Part shown: positions 33,830 to 42,238 of the stretch, piece by piece | Layout: each line of letters begins with the position of its first letter | Position numbering within the stretch: the stretch's first letter is position 1 | NCBI GenBank assembly: GCA_910580075.1 | Contig: CAJTVR010000001.1 | Coordinates: 66,438 to 130,437, forward strand | Source of the DNA: an uncultured Eubacterium sp. | Lineage (GTDB): Bacteria > Bacillota > Clostridia > Lachnospirales > Lachnospiraceae | DNA: 64,000 nt | Reading direction: 5' to 3' | Position numbers and translations under genes: made by a program | Notes under the pieces: generated by a model | Told to the model about the DNA's origin: nothing | The model's database searches: none | The model's input: only the letters and a program-made list of their open reading frames with translations

Positions 33830-34897
33830 CTATTTATCGTGAAATACTATATTCTGTATGTTCTTTGACACTACTCCGTCTATAAATCCGCCGGAAAAAA
33901 CGGCTGCTATCACAGTAATTGAAAATGTCAGCATCAGCAAAACAAGCATTTGCATGATTCCGCTGGCATTTCTGCTGATATTGTGTACAAAAAAATTGAT
34001 GACTACCATATGATAAAGATAAAAATGATAGGACCATTCCCTTTTCACCCTGTGCCTGCCGGCCCTGTAACCAATCGATATCAGTGTCATCATCAAAAGG
34101 ACTGTGGTTCCTGCATTGTAGCGTATCCCTTCCATTCCGGCAGTCAGACTGTCAGGAAGGATATTCCATAAGGTATAAATAATACACAGCGGAATGCAGT
34201 ATTTTTGAAACAGCGGGATGAGTCTGTCTCTGTGCCAGTAACACATCGCTCCAAATAAAAAGATATATAAAAAGGGAAATACCGAAACCATAAGCAGTTT
34301 ATTTCCTAATGGCGGCAGGATCTGCCCCCCCCCAATCTGTTCCAGCGCAATGCTGAGCGCCGCAAATGCGGTAATGACTGCGATCCAGATTTTTAAAGAC
34401 CACTTTTTCATAAATCCGGCAGATAAAACAAGCAGTATATAAAACTGAACCTCTGTACTGATTGTCCACAGCGCCCCGTTGGGAGCTCCTGCGCCATAGC
34501 CTCTGAGCCAGCCGCCTGTATAAAACTGGAACACTGTACACTGTGTGCCCAGGTACAGTAAAAATTCCTTTATCGCCGGCTTTACGGCATAAGTCAGCGC
34601 AATAATGACTGTATTGACAGCAAGGCAGACCCAGAGCGCCGGATACAGACGGAAAAACCGCCTCTTTATAAATTCACCCCTGCTGTATCTGTCCATGGAC
34701 CTTGCGCAAAAAAATCCGCTCAGGCAGAAAAATACAGGCACGCCTCTGATAAAATATGCGGCAAAATTAAGTACACTGCTCTGGTAATTAAAATGTGTCA
34801 GAAAATGACCAAGAAATACCGTACAGGCACATATCATACGGATATAGTCAAAAGAATTGCTGTCCGCATCTGTATAATTATGAACTGTATCTGTCAT
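33830..34897 (-). CDS. O-acyltransferase (acyltransferase 3 / OafA family); contains G9 tract
   Basis: A 355-residue integral membrane enzyme with about 10 helices. FDYIRMICACTVFLGHFLTHF with the catalytic histidine opens the first helix; FFCLSGFFCARS and FIKRRFFRLYPALWVC follow, and GALWTISTEVQFYI is the central motif. Such proteins acetylate or otherwise acylate sugars of surface glycans. The ATG follows GGAGG and overlaps the end of the epimerase gene by 20 bases. Nine consecutive G encode Gly-Gly-Gly near residue 189 (34333-34325). A slip of one base would remove the second half of the protein, so acylation could switch on and off. Confidence 0.88.
   Translation of the reverse strand: MTDTVHNYTDADSNSFDYIRMICACTVFLGHFLTHFNYQSSVLNFAAYFIRGVPVFFCLSGFFCARSMDRYSRGEFIKRRFFRLYPALWVCLAVNTVIIALTYAVKPAIKEFLLYLGTQCTVFQFYTGGWLRGYGAGAPNGALWTISTEVQFYILLVLSAGFMKKWSLKIWIAVITAFAALSIALEQIGGGQILPPLGNKLLMVSVFPFLYIFLFGAMCYWHRDRLIPLFQKYCIPLCIIYTLWNILPDSLTAGMEGIRYNAGTTVLLMMTLISIGYRAGRHRVKREWSYHFYLYHMVVINFFVHNISRNASGIMQMLVLLMLTFSITVIAAVFSGGFIDGVVSKNIQNIVFHDK
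34325..34333 (-). repeat. G9 homopolymer inside the O-acyltransferase gene
   Basis: Nine C on the plus strand, nine G in the coding strand, reading Gly-Gly-Gly in QIGGGQIL. The gene is open at this length. It is the same length and type of tract as at 22313-22321 in the same locus. Confidence 0.9.
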
Positions 34898-36023
34898 TTT
34901 TCCTCCATATCATCTGATCTACAATCCTGCTATAGCTTTGAATGATCTTAATCACTTTGCTGCTCACATTGTAATCCCTGTATGCCGGTACTTCTGTGCA
35001 TTCATCCCCGTTTCTGTGCATATTTACTGCCAGTTCCACAGCCTGCAGCACTTTTTCCCCGCAGATGCTTCCAATAATAAATACCCCCTGCTCCATTGCT
35101 TCCGGGCGTTCCGTACTTGTCCGTACCGAAACTGCAGGGTATTTAAAATAGGCTGCTTCTTCCGGCAATGTCCCGGAATCTGACACAACGCAGAATGCGT
35201 GTTTCTGCAGTTTGTTATAATCAAAAAATCCCAGGGGTTTATGCCTGATTACCCGGTCATGAAATTCAAATCCGCGTTCCTTTATAAATTTCCCGCTTCT
35301 TGGATGACAGGAGTACAGTACCGGCATATCATAATGGTCTGCCATAGTGTTTACAGCATTCATAAGCGAGAAAAAGTTTTCTTCCTGATCTATATTTTCT
35401 TCACGGTGGGCCGACAGGAGTATATACCTGTTTTCCTCAAATCCTAACCTCTCAAGAATACCGCTTTCCTGTATTTTATTCTCATACGCACGCAGTATTT
35501 CTGCCATCGGGCTTCCGACAGTAAATGTATACTCCGGCCTTGCACCCGCATCCAGCATATACTGTTTTGCCTGGTCAGAATAACAGAGATTTATGTCGCT
35601 TGTCACATCCACAATTCGCCGGATGACCTCTTCCGGCAGATTTTCATCTTTGCATCTGTTGCCCGCTTCCATATGAAAAACAGGTATTTTCAGACGTTTG
35701 GCACTGATTACGCACAGACAGCTGCTGGTATCGCCCAGCACAAGCAGCGCATCGGGTTTTACTTCTGCCATAAGGTCATAGGATTTGGCGATTACACTGC
35801 CCATCATCTGCCCGGGGCTGCCTCCTGCTACACCCAGATAATAATCCGGTTTTCGAATATCCAGGTCTTCAAAAAATACTTTATTCAGTTCATAGTCATA
35901 GTTTTGCCCCGTATGTACAAGAATGTGGTCAAAATACAGATCTGCTTTTTTAATCACCGCAGAAAGCTTTATAATTTCAGGCCTCGTGCCCGCGATTGTC
36001 ATAAGTTTTAGTTTCTTTAACAT
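34878..36023 (-). CDS. UDP-N-acetyl-sugar 2-epimerase (non-hydrolysing, WecB/FnlC type)
   Basis: A 381-residue epimerase. KLMTIAGTRPEIIKLSAVI at the N terminus, HTGQNYDYELNKVFFEDL, GDTSSCL, HMEAGNRC, LLSAHREENID and VSDSGTLPEEAAYF are the family landmarks. GNRCKDENLPEE and the short C terminus resemble the FnlC/Cap5G/WbjD branch that acts on UDP-6-deoxy-L-talose- or rhamnose-type amino sugars more than plain WecB. Its place directly after the FnlA- and reductase-like genes supports that role as the last step of a UDP-L-amino-sugar pathway. Confidence 0.88.
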   Translation of the reverse strand: MLKKLKLMTIAGTRPEIIKLSAVIKKADLYFDHILVHTGQNYDYELNKVFFEDLDIRKPDYYLGVAGGSPGQMMGSVIAKSYDLMAEVKPDALLVLGDTSSCLCVISAKRLKIPVFHMEAGNRCKDENLPEEVIRRIVDVTSDINLCYSDQAKQYMLDAGARPEYTFTVGSPMAEILRAYENKIQESGILERLGFEENRYILLSAHREENIDQEENFFSLMNAVNTMADHYDMPVLYSCHPRSGKFIKERGFEFHDRVIRHKPLGFFDYNKLQKHAFCVVSDSGTLPEEAAYFKYPAVSVRTSTERPEAMEQGVFIIGSICGEKVLQAVELAVNMHRNGDECTEVPAYRDYNVSSKVIKIIQSYSRIVDQMIWRKNDRYSS

Positions 36024-36043
36024 CCTGTCCTTTCGTGCCTCTC

Positions 36044-36901
36044 TTATAAATGATAATGCGGATAAAGTTCTTTATGCTGCTGCATCCAGCTGCCAAGTTC
36101 TCTGATCTGATGCTCATAACCTGGTATCTGATAGCTGAACGCTTCATAATTGGTGCGTTTCAGGCTTTTATCAATCCTAAAATTTTCCTCCGGTACAACC
36201 TCAGCCGGCTCTGTCCTTAAGTACTGGTTAAATAACTGCAGCAGCTCATATTTGCTGATGCTTTCTTCCGGAACCATATGATACAGCCCGTGCACACGCT
36301 GTATGGCAGCATGTTCAATCGTCTTTGCAAGCTGAAGCGTTGTCTGTCCGGTCCATATGGCATTTTTATACCCCTTCACACGGCCCTTCTGCTGCATAAA
36401 CCAATTGACCAGTCCGATTCCGTCCGGATTGATATCCGGTCCGATTATTGACATCCTGAACGTAACATCCTTATGACCTGCTATTTCACCAAGCGCTTTA
36501 GATCTGTCATAGAACATTTCCCCGTCCGGAAGTTCCGATTCCAGATATCCCCCTCTGCTTCCGCTGAATACGCAGTCTGTGCTGATATGGATTACCTGTG
36601 TATCTGTCCCCTCTGCCGTTCTGGCAATAAACTGAGGAAAATAGGCGTTTAAATATACTGCGGCTTCATGGTCCTGTTCCGCATATTGATTCAGCAGGCC
36701 GATACAGTTTACAACTGCACGGTAATTTCCTTTTTTTATTACTTCCTTTAACAGCCCAGTGTCTCTGGCATCCCCTTCTATCGTATTTACAAATGCAGAT
36801 TTTCTCCTGGCATAGCCTTCGACTTCATACCCCTGGCCGCTTAAATAAAGGCTGATCATATGTCCGGCCATACCGTTACAGCCAAGAATTAAAAATTTCA
36901 T
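36044..36901 (-). CDS. SDR reductase for UDP-4-keto-6-deoxy amino sugar (RmlD-like, no cupin)
   Basis: A 285-residue RmlD-type reductase: ILGCNGMAGHMISLYLSGQGYEV, VNCIGLLNQYAEQD, HISTDCVFSGSRGGY and the YDRSKALGE catalytic motif. The start overlaps the preceding gene by four bases (ATGA). FnlB/Cap5F/WbjC enzymes of the UDP-L-FucNAc pathway are about 370 residues and carry a C-terminal cupin. This one ends without it, as do WbvR-type reductases that make UDP-L-RhaNAc on the way to UDP-L-QuiNAc. The product assignment is an inference from length and neighbours. Confidence 0.82.
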   Translation of the reverse strand: MKFLILGCNGMAGHMISLYLSGQGYEVEGYARRKSAFVNTIEGDARDTGLLKEVIKKGNYRAVVNCIGLLNQYAEQDHEAAVYLNAYFPQFIARTAEGTDTQVIHISTDCVFSGSRGGYLESELPDGEMFYDRSKALGEIAGHKDVTFRMSIIGPDINPDGIGLVNWFMQQKGRVKGYKNAIWTGQTTLQLAKTIEHAAIQRVHGLYHMVPEESISKYELLQLFNQYLRTEPAEVVPEENFRIDKSLKRTNYEAFSYQIPGYEHQIRELGSWMQQHKELYPHYHL

Positions 36902-37944
36902 TGATTTCCTCCCTTTTCCAGCTGTTCCTTTACAAAATCAGCTGTCAGAAGTTTTTGTGCTGTTTCATTTAAGTCCAGCCGTCTTGTGTTATGCGATGTA
37001 TAAGCATCGCCCTCATTTTCATAAATCTGCCCGTCAGCAAAGTACTTATCGTAATTTAAGTCCCGGTTATCCGCACAGACTCTGAAATACCGCCCCATAT
37101 CCTCCGCCCGGATTTTCTCTTCTGCAGTCATAAGCGTCTCATACAGTTTTTCCCCGTGTCTGGTTCCTATCATCTTTACCCCGGTATCTCCAAACAGCTT
37201 CTGAACCGCCTGTGCGAGCACCCCAATGGATGCAGCGTCTGCTTTCTGTATAAATAAATCTCCGGGATTCGCGTTTTCAAATGCAAACGCAACCAAGTCT
37301 ACAGCTTCATCCAGATTCATTAAAAATCTCGTCATTTCCGGATTTGTTATCGTAATCGGACTGCCTGAGCGGATCTGATTCACAAAAAGAGGAATGACAG
37401 ATCCTCTGCTGCACATAACGTTCCCGTATCTTGTACAGCAGATGACCGTATTCCCTCTCTCTGCCGCTACCCTTGCATTGGCTCTCACCACATGCTCCAT
37501 CATAGCTTTGGATGTCCCCATTGCATTAATCGGATACGCAGCCTTATCCGTAGACAGGCACACCACTTTCTTCACCCCGGCTGCGACAGCCTCATGCAGG
37601 ACATTGTTAGTCCCTGCCACATTTGTCTGCACTGCCTCCATCGGAAAAAACTCACAGGACGGAACCTGCTTTAAAGCTGCCGCATGAAATATATAATCCA
37701 CACCCGGCATTGCATCACGCACTGACTGCGGATTTCTTACATCTCCGATAAAAAATTTCACCTTACTATAGTATGAAGGATAATCACGCTGCAGCTCATG
37801 GCGCATCGTGTCCTGTTTTTCTTCATCTCTCGAAAAAATACGAATTTGTCCGATGTCCGTAGACAGAAAATGTTTAAGAACAGCATGTCCAAAAGAACCT
37901 GTTCCTCCAGTAATCAGTAATGTTGCTCCATCGAACGCTGACAT
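36898..37944 (-). CDS. UDP-GlcNAc 4,6-dehydratase/5-epimerase (FnlA/Cap5E/WbjB type)
   Basis: A soluble 348-residue enzyme. LLITGGTGSFGHAVLKHFL binds the cofactor, IFSRDEEKQDTMRHEL and GDVRNPQSVRDAM follow, and STDKAAYPINAMGTSKAMME is the active-site region with methionine in place of tyrosine, as in FlaA1/Cap5E. It starts L-amino-sugar synthesis from UDP-GlcNAc. Its start follows the glycosyltransferase stop directly, with GGAG upstream. It is the first of three consecutive pathway genes (37944 to 34878). Confidence 0.9.
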   Translation of the reverse strand: MSAFDGATLLITGGTGSFGHAVLKHFLSTDIGQIRIFSRDEEKQDTMRHELQRDYPSYYSKVKFFIGDVRNPQSVRDAMPGVDYIFHAAALKQVPSCEFFPMEAVQTNVAGTNNVLHEAVAAGVKKVVCLSTDKAAYPINAMGTSKAMMEHVVRANARVAAERGNTVICCTRYGNVMCSRGSVIPLFVNQIRSGSPITITNPEMTRFLMNLDEAVDLVAFAFENANPGDLFIQKADAASIGVLAQAVQKLFGDTGVKMIGTRHGEKLYETLMTAEEKIRAEDMGRYFRVCADNRDLNYDKYFADGQIYENEGDAYTSHNTRRLDLNETAQKLLTADFVKEQLEKGGNQ

Positions 37945-39336
37945 TTATTGTTTCTCCTCTCTGATCCGTAAATCTGCAAATACTTCGTCCAGCCTGTCCA
38001 TCTGCCTTTTCTTATTGAAATGCTTCGCGGCATATGCAAGGGCATTTTCTCCCATTTTCGTTTGCTCCGATTTGTCCATCTGCATCATCTTCTTAATATT
38101 TTCTGCAAATCCGGCCGCATCCTCAGCACTGCTGCACAAGCCCGCCCCGGCATGGTTTACTATGTCACAGACTTCCCCGTCTGCCGATACCAGAACAGGC
38201 CTGGCGCATGCGAAATATGACTGTATTTTCGCCGGCAGGGTCATGGAAAATACGTCATTCCTGGCCAGCGTAAGCAGCAGTGCATCCGCGAAAGCCAGAT
38301 ACCTGGGAATATCCTCTGCAGCCTGACGCGGGATAAAATAAAAATAATCCTCTACGCAGGCAGTTTTTATATTTCTCTTAAGCTGTGCAAGGTATCTTCC
38401 GTCTCCAATGATATGAAAGCGTACTACAACATGCTCCGCCTTTAACAGCTTTGCTGCTTTCACAAGAATATCCAGTCCCTGTGCAAATCCGACACTGCCT
38501 GCAAAAACAAGATTAAAGATTCCATCCTGCGGGAGCAGATCTCCTTCCCGGTCTGCCGGCCGGTAGAATTCTTCCGCATATTGCGGCCAGAATTCAATCT
38601 TCGATCTGTCTATCCCACGCGCTTCGATTCTGCTGATAAAACTCTGGGAACAGGTGAAAATCCGATCTGTATTTTTATAAATATAATCAGACATCTTCTG
38701 AATCGGCCGGATAAATGCCTGTGAATGGATGCCTGTCACAGATTCCACATTTTCGGGCCAGAGATCTGTAACATACAGATAATGCGGTACATGATACTTC
38801 TTAGCATAGCAGACTCCGACAAGGGCCTGCGTCATGGGAGAGACCTGGTATGTATATACCAGGTCAGCATGGATATGATTCTTCCTGACCCATCGAATGC
38901 CGCTGATAACAAAAGACAGGTAATTTGCACCCATTCCGGCAGCATTCAGTATTTTATGGCTGCTGCTTCCTCTGGGAATTAAGGGAATCCGGATGACATC
39001 TGCACCGTTCCAGTTCTCCCTGCGCCTGTGTTTAAACCCATAGCCTTCAAAAAACTTTCCCATCGGATAATTGGGAATACCGGTAAGGACGGTTACCTTA
39101 TAACCGCGCTTTACCCATTCAGCAGCCATGTCATTTACGCGAAACGTCTCTGGATAAAAATACTGGGAAATCAAAAGGATATGTTTTTTCTCTTCCTTCC
39201 CCTTCCCAGCATCCTTCTTCAGCGTACGTTTCCTGGGAGTATCTGAAATATCTGTACGGTCTTTATTAAATTTTATAACTGCCCAGGCAGCTAAGCAGGC
39301 CGCTGCTGCACTGGTTAATAATCTGCTATGTTTCAC
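37945..39336 (-). CDS. Glycosyltransferase family 4 with N-terminal membrane segment (WbuB-like)
   Basis: A protein of about 463 residues. I choose the GTG at 39336, which follows AAAGGA by eight bases and begins a hydrophobic segment (LLTSAAAACLAAWAVIKF). The longer frame to 39468 runs into low-complexity repeat sequence. The GT-B body has LLISQYFYPETFRVNDMA, VLTGIPNYPMGKF, YVTDLWPENV and an FVFAGSVG-like element (NLVFAGSVGFAQGLD). WbuB enzymes transfer L-FucNAc or similar sugars and often adjoin fnlABC, as here. Confidence 0.83.
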   Translation of the reverse strand: MKHSRLLTSAAAACLAAWAVIKFNKDRTDISDTPRKRTLKKDAGKGKEEKKHILLISQYFYPETFRVNDMAAEWVKRGYKVTVLTGIPNYPMGKFFEGYGFKHRRRENWNGADVIRIPLIPRGSSSHKILNAAGMGANYLSFVISGIRWVRKNHIHADLVYTYQVSPMTQALVGVCYAKKYHVPHYLYVTDLWPENVESVTGIHSQAFIRPIQKMSDYIYKNTDRIFTCSQSFISRIEARGIDRSKIEFWPQYAEEFYRPADREGDLLPQDGIFNLVFAGSVGFAQGLDILVKAAKLLKAEHVVVRFHIIGDGRYLAQLKRNIKTACVEDYFYFIPRQAAEDIPRYLAFADALLLTLARNDVFSMTLPAKIQSYFACARPVLVSADGEVCDIVNHAGAGLCSSAEDAAGFAENIKKMMQMDKSEQTKMGENALAYAAKHFNKKRQMDRLDEVFADLRIREEKQ

Positions 39337-39389
39337 AGCCGGATATCCTTTCTGCTTAAAATCAAAAGTTTCCTGGACGCCTGTTGTAT

Positions 39390-39492
39390 CCTCCGAACAG
39401 TAAGAAATTCCTGCTTTTCGCAAGCGGAACACCAGAAGGAAAAGCTTCTCCATCCAGCGTCTGGCCAATCAAAAGTTTCTCCATCCAGCGTC
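39390..39492. repeat. Repeat-rich leader before the GT4 gene
   Basis: CCTCCGAACAGTAAGAA at 39390-39406 is identical to 17 bases of the palindrome arm at 20905-20921. AAAAG-TTCTCCATCCAGCGTC occurs twice, near 39440-39460 and 39471-39492. The whole gap 39337-39657 between the Wzz-like gene and the GT4 gene holds these repeats and no gene that I can support. Confidence 0.6.
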
Positions 39493-39657
39493 CCACGGCC
39501 ATTTCCCGCTGGTCCTAAAGGGCATGCTTCGCCATCCCGCGGCTGAATCTGCCCCAGGCTGTTTTCTGCACCGCTTTACAGAATTCTTTTCACCCCTTCT
39601 CCTGCTGTACAGCCTTCAGACTCTCACAGCCGGGTCCGGTTTTATTTCCTTCCTAAT

Positions 39658-41172
39658 TTACCTGCTTTCACCAAATACTGCAGCACCTGCTACATGAACT
39701 CCGTTTAACAGATAAAATTCCATCACATCATCAATCATCCGGTGCGTCGTCATTCCCATTCTGCACACCAAAAGAACATTTCCAGTCTCTGCCAGTCCGT
39801 CCCACATAGCAGGATCTGCGCTGACATTTTCAGCGACTGCCATCCCGATGCCCCATTCCTTAAGCTGGTCTGACATCCTCTCCAGGCACTGTCTTTCCGG
39901 CATACTGAGAGGAAAATCCGATGCCGCACAAAACTTCTCCACTCCCTGTTTTCTGCACGCAAGCCGGATCCGGTTCAATACCTGCAGCTGGGTATCCTCA
40001 TATGTACTTTTTGGTACATCTGCTGTTTTTTTACGCTTTTTTCTGCCTTCCAGCTCAATTTCTCCATAAACCGGAAACGTATACAGCCTTTTCATCTCTT
40101 CTGTACTTTTTACTGTATCCCGGAAAATGTACCAGCATGCATAGACACCGCAGTACGCAAAAATCCCTGCTATCATCCCAAGAAGTGCATATTTTATGAT
40201 CGATCTGAAACCTGCACCGGAAGCATTGCTTCCCGCCTCATTTTCCCCGGAGCTATCTTCTTCCTCTTTCGCGCCCGCAGATTTTCTGTAAACTTCCATC
40301 TGCCCGTCGTTAAAAGCATCTGTCAGCGATTTCAGTGAAGTTTTATTTGCTGACAGCTGCGCTTTCTTCTCATGCTGCTGTGCCTGCAGCCCGCTGTCCG
40401 GTGTCACGCTTTTCTGGCTGCTGATAAGCCTTAATCTGTGACTCCCGGCTGTCTTTTTCACCCTGGCGGCATACTGCTTTAGCGCATCCTGTACATCCAA
40501 AGCCAGCTTCTGTGCTTCCTTTGCATCCTTTGCGACAGTCTCCACATAAAAAAGCGATTCCGCCGTCTGGCTGCTGTCCGTCTGGCTGTCCAAAACAATC
40601 TGATAAGGAGAGCTGTATGTTTTCTGGTACGCCGAGATTACTTCTGACAGATAAATCTTGTCCGTCTTCCATCTATTGCTGCTGCCGGAATCTGTCAGCG
40701 CATCTGCCACGCCGCCGTTTATCACAAAACTCAGATAGCTTTCCGTAATCTGCGCCAGTTCCTGTCTCTTCGCATTGTCAATGCAGTAAAGCATAACGGA
40801 TTTATTTTTATGATATGGCTCAATCTGCATGAGCAGAGAATGATCCAGATAAATCTCCAGCTCCCTGATTTCGTTTTCCAGACTGACGGCATCTGCAACT
40901 GCCTGTTCCTCTTCTTCCGTCAGTTCAGCCTCCTTTTGCAAAACCTCACCTCCCCTGGCGGCATTCCCGTGCCCCAGCCACCCATAGGCTCCCAAAAGCA
41001 AAGCAGCCACAGCAGCACAGACTGCAATCTGCTTCCACCGCCCGCAAAGCCTGCAAAGCAGCTCCAGCAGATCTATCTGCGCATCTTCCGTCCTTTTCCA
41101 GAAATATTGTCCATCCATTCTGCTATCTGTCCTTTCATCCAGGCTATTGTAAACCCCTGTTTTATTCTCCAT
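39658..41172 (-). CDS. Chain-length determinant (Wzz-like) protein with degenerate BY-kinase-like end
   Basis: A 504-residue membrane protein. After QIDLLELLCRLCGRWKQIAV the first helix lies near residues 50-70. A long coiled-coil-prone region follows (100-310), then a second helix (SIIKYALLGMIAGIFAYCGVYACW) near 330. The last 130 residues resemble the P-loop fold of capsule tyrosine kinases (TQLQVLNRIRLACRKQG, NVLLVCRMGMTTHRMIDDVM), but no Walker A motif is present (ASDFPLSMPE at its place) and no tyrosine-rich tail. It should set glycan chain length without kinase activity. Its start overlaps the regulator stop by 11 bases. Confidence 0.75.
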   Translation of the reverse strand: MENKTGVYNSLDERTDSRMDGQYFWKRTEDAQIDLLELLCRLCGRWKQIAVCAAVAALLLGAYGWLGHGNAARGGEVLQKEAELTEEEEQAVADAVSLENEIRELEIYLDHSLLMQIEPYHKNKSVMLYCIDNAKRQELAQITESYLSFVINGGVADALTDSGSSNRWKTDKIYLSEVISAYQKTYSSPYQIVLDSQTDSSQTAESLFYVETVAKDAKEAQKLALDVQDALKQYAARVKKTAGSHRLRLISSQKSVTPDSGLQAQQHEKKAQLSANKTSLKSLTDAFNDGQMEVYRKSAGAKEEEDSSGENEAGSNASGAGFRSIIKYALLGMIAGIFAYCGVYACWYIFRDTVKSTEEMKRLYTFPVYGEIELEGRKKRKKTADVPKSTYEDTQLQVLNRIRLACRKQGVEKFCAASDFPLSMPERQCLERMSDQLKEWGIGMAVAENVSADPAMWDGLAETGNVLLVCRMGMTTHRMIDDVMEFYLLNGVHVAGAAVFGESR

Positions 41173-41536
41173 TCATAATCTCCGCCACAGACTTCATAAT
41201 CCTGACATACATTCCATAACTGTCAGATGTTCCGCTGCCGGCATTCCCCGTTTTCCCGTTCACCTTTTTCTTATCTTTATCTGAAAGGTTCCACAAATCC
41301 AGTACAGATGCCGACAGATGTGTCGCGCCCCACAAAAGCTCATCTGCATCCGCATCCAGCGCTTCACATATATTTGCAAATGTCTCCATGCTCATAATCC
41401 TCGTGCCGCGCTCAATATGACCTAAAAACGACATGCTGATTCCGCATTTTTTAGCCAGCTCGTCCTGAGACCATCCTTTTGCCTTCCTGACCTGGCGGAT
41501 TCTCATTCCCATCTTCCCATAATCCAGTTCCCGCAT
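41162..41536 (-). CDS. XRE-family transcriptional regulator of the glycan operon
   Basis: A 124-residue protein. The helix-turn-helix lies at residues 10-65 (IRQVRKAKGWSQDELAKKCGISMSFLGHIERG, in two adjoining parts, then SMETFANICEALD). The C-terminal half is short and polar. A GGAGGG site precedes the ATG. It heads the 20-kb minus-strand operon and overlaps the Wzz-like gene, so it probably controls the operon and itself. Palindromes and direct repeats immediately upstream (41555-41638) are candidate binding sites. Confidence 0.85.
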   Translation of the reverse strand: MRELDYGKMGMRIRQVRKAKGWSQDELAKKCGISMSFLGHIERGTRIMSMETFANICEALDADADELLWGATHLSASVLDLWNLSDKDKKKVNGKTGNAGSGTSDSYGMYVRIMKSVAEIMNGE

Positions 41537-41554
41537 AAATTCCCTCCTGTATCA

Positions 41555-41566
41555 GTCAATATTGAC
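41555..41566. promoter_or_regulatory. Perfect 12-bp palindrome before the XRE gene
   Basis: GTCAATATTGAC lies between the direct repeats and the ribosome binding site of the regulator gene, at the place where an autoregulatory operator would be expected. Function is inferred from position and symmetry. Confidence 0.45.
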
Positions 41567-41638
41567 CTGTGCTCTCCTGCTAAATACTGCTGTTTATGTT
41601 CCAATATCCTGTGCTCTCTCCTGCTAAAATACTGCTGT
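41566..41638. repeat. Direct repeat in the leader of the glycan operon
   Basis: CCTGTGCTCTCCTGCTAAAT followed by ACTGCTGT (41566-41593) recurs with a TC and an A insertion at 41608-41638. The centres are about 43 bases apart, close to four helical turns. Confidence 0.65.
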
Positions 41639-41738
41639 CTTATCAAAATACCCGTTAACGCCAGGTAATTTGTGACGCAATTTCAGTTTCAGCCGGCATC
41701 CGATGATATATTTCATACTATATGCGTACATAACATTC

Positions 41739-42065
41739 TGTTATAAAATGTTATGCTGCAATATCATGCGAAAAGTCCGCAATCCCTTTGTTTATGATAT
41801 GCTCCCCATATGGCAGACTTTTCAAAATAAACTTATGCGCTCGTCCTGCAAACATCTGCAAGTCCCTGGTTACTCTTTTTAAAACTGTATTTATAGTTTA
41901 AATATCGAAAAATTTATGCACTATTAACAAAAACAAAGAAAAAAATATGGAAAAAGATTGTAAAAAATAGAAATACATCCAAATTGATGTTAAGAGTTGC
42001 AAAAAGAAATAAATTGATATAAAATACTTATAGATAACATTTTATAACAAATTGTTATCTATAAG
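41739..42065. promoter_or_regulatory. Paired 16-bp element and 13-bp inverted repeat in the operon upstream region
   Basis: ATAACATTTTATAACA occurs at 42034-42049 on the plus strand and at 41754-41739 on the minus strand. Each copy sits in its own inverted repeat: CATAACATT / AATGTTATG (about 41729-41755) and CTTATAGATAACA / TGTTATCTATAAG (42027-42065, perfect over 13 bases). The gap 41537-42238 is A/T rich and has no gene. These sites look like operators or a paired binding site for a looping regulator. Confidence 0.55.
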
Positions 42066-42119
42066 AACACATTCTAACGCAATGTCAGGAAAATAAAAAG
42101 TCAGTAAATCATAAAAACA

Positions 42120-42217
42120 GGGCTGTCACACTAAGTAAAATGATAGAAGATATCGTACAAAAGGCTGATTTAAACCAGCTATATCCTGCATCATTTTACT
42201 TAATGCGGCAGCCCCGC
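42120..42217 (-). terminator. Hairpin terminator after the P-loop gene (dispersed repeat family)
   Basis: GGGCTGTCACACTAAGTAAA (42120 on, continuing ATGAT) pairs with ATCATTTTACTTAATGCGGC plus AGCCCC (to about 42214). On the minus strand the stem is followed by TGTTTTTATG. It lies directly after the gene ending at 42239. Arms with the same core occur at 57224-57297 and, more diverged, at 19452-19553. Confidence 0.78.
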
Positions 42218-42238
42218 TTGTTTTTTATATATTCTAGT

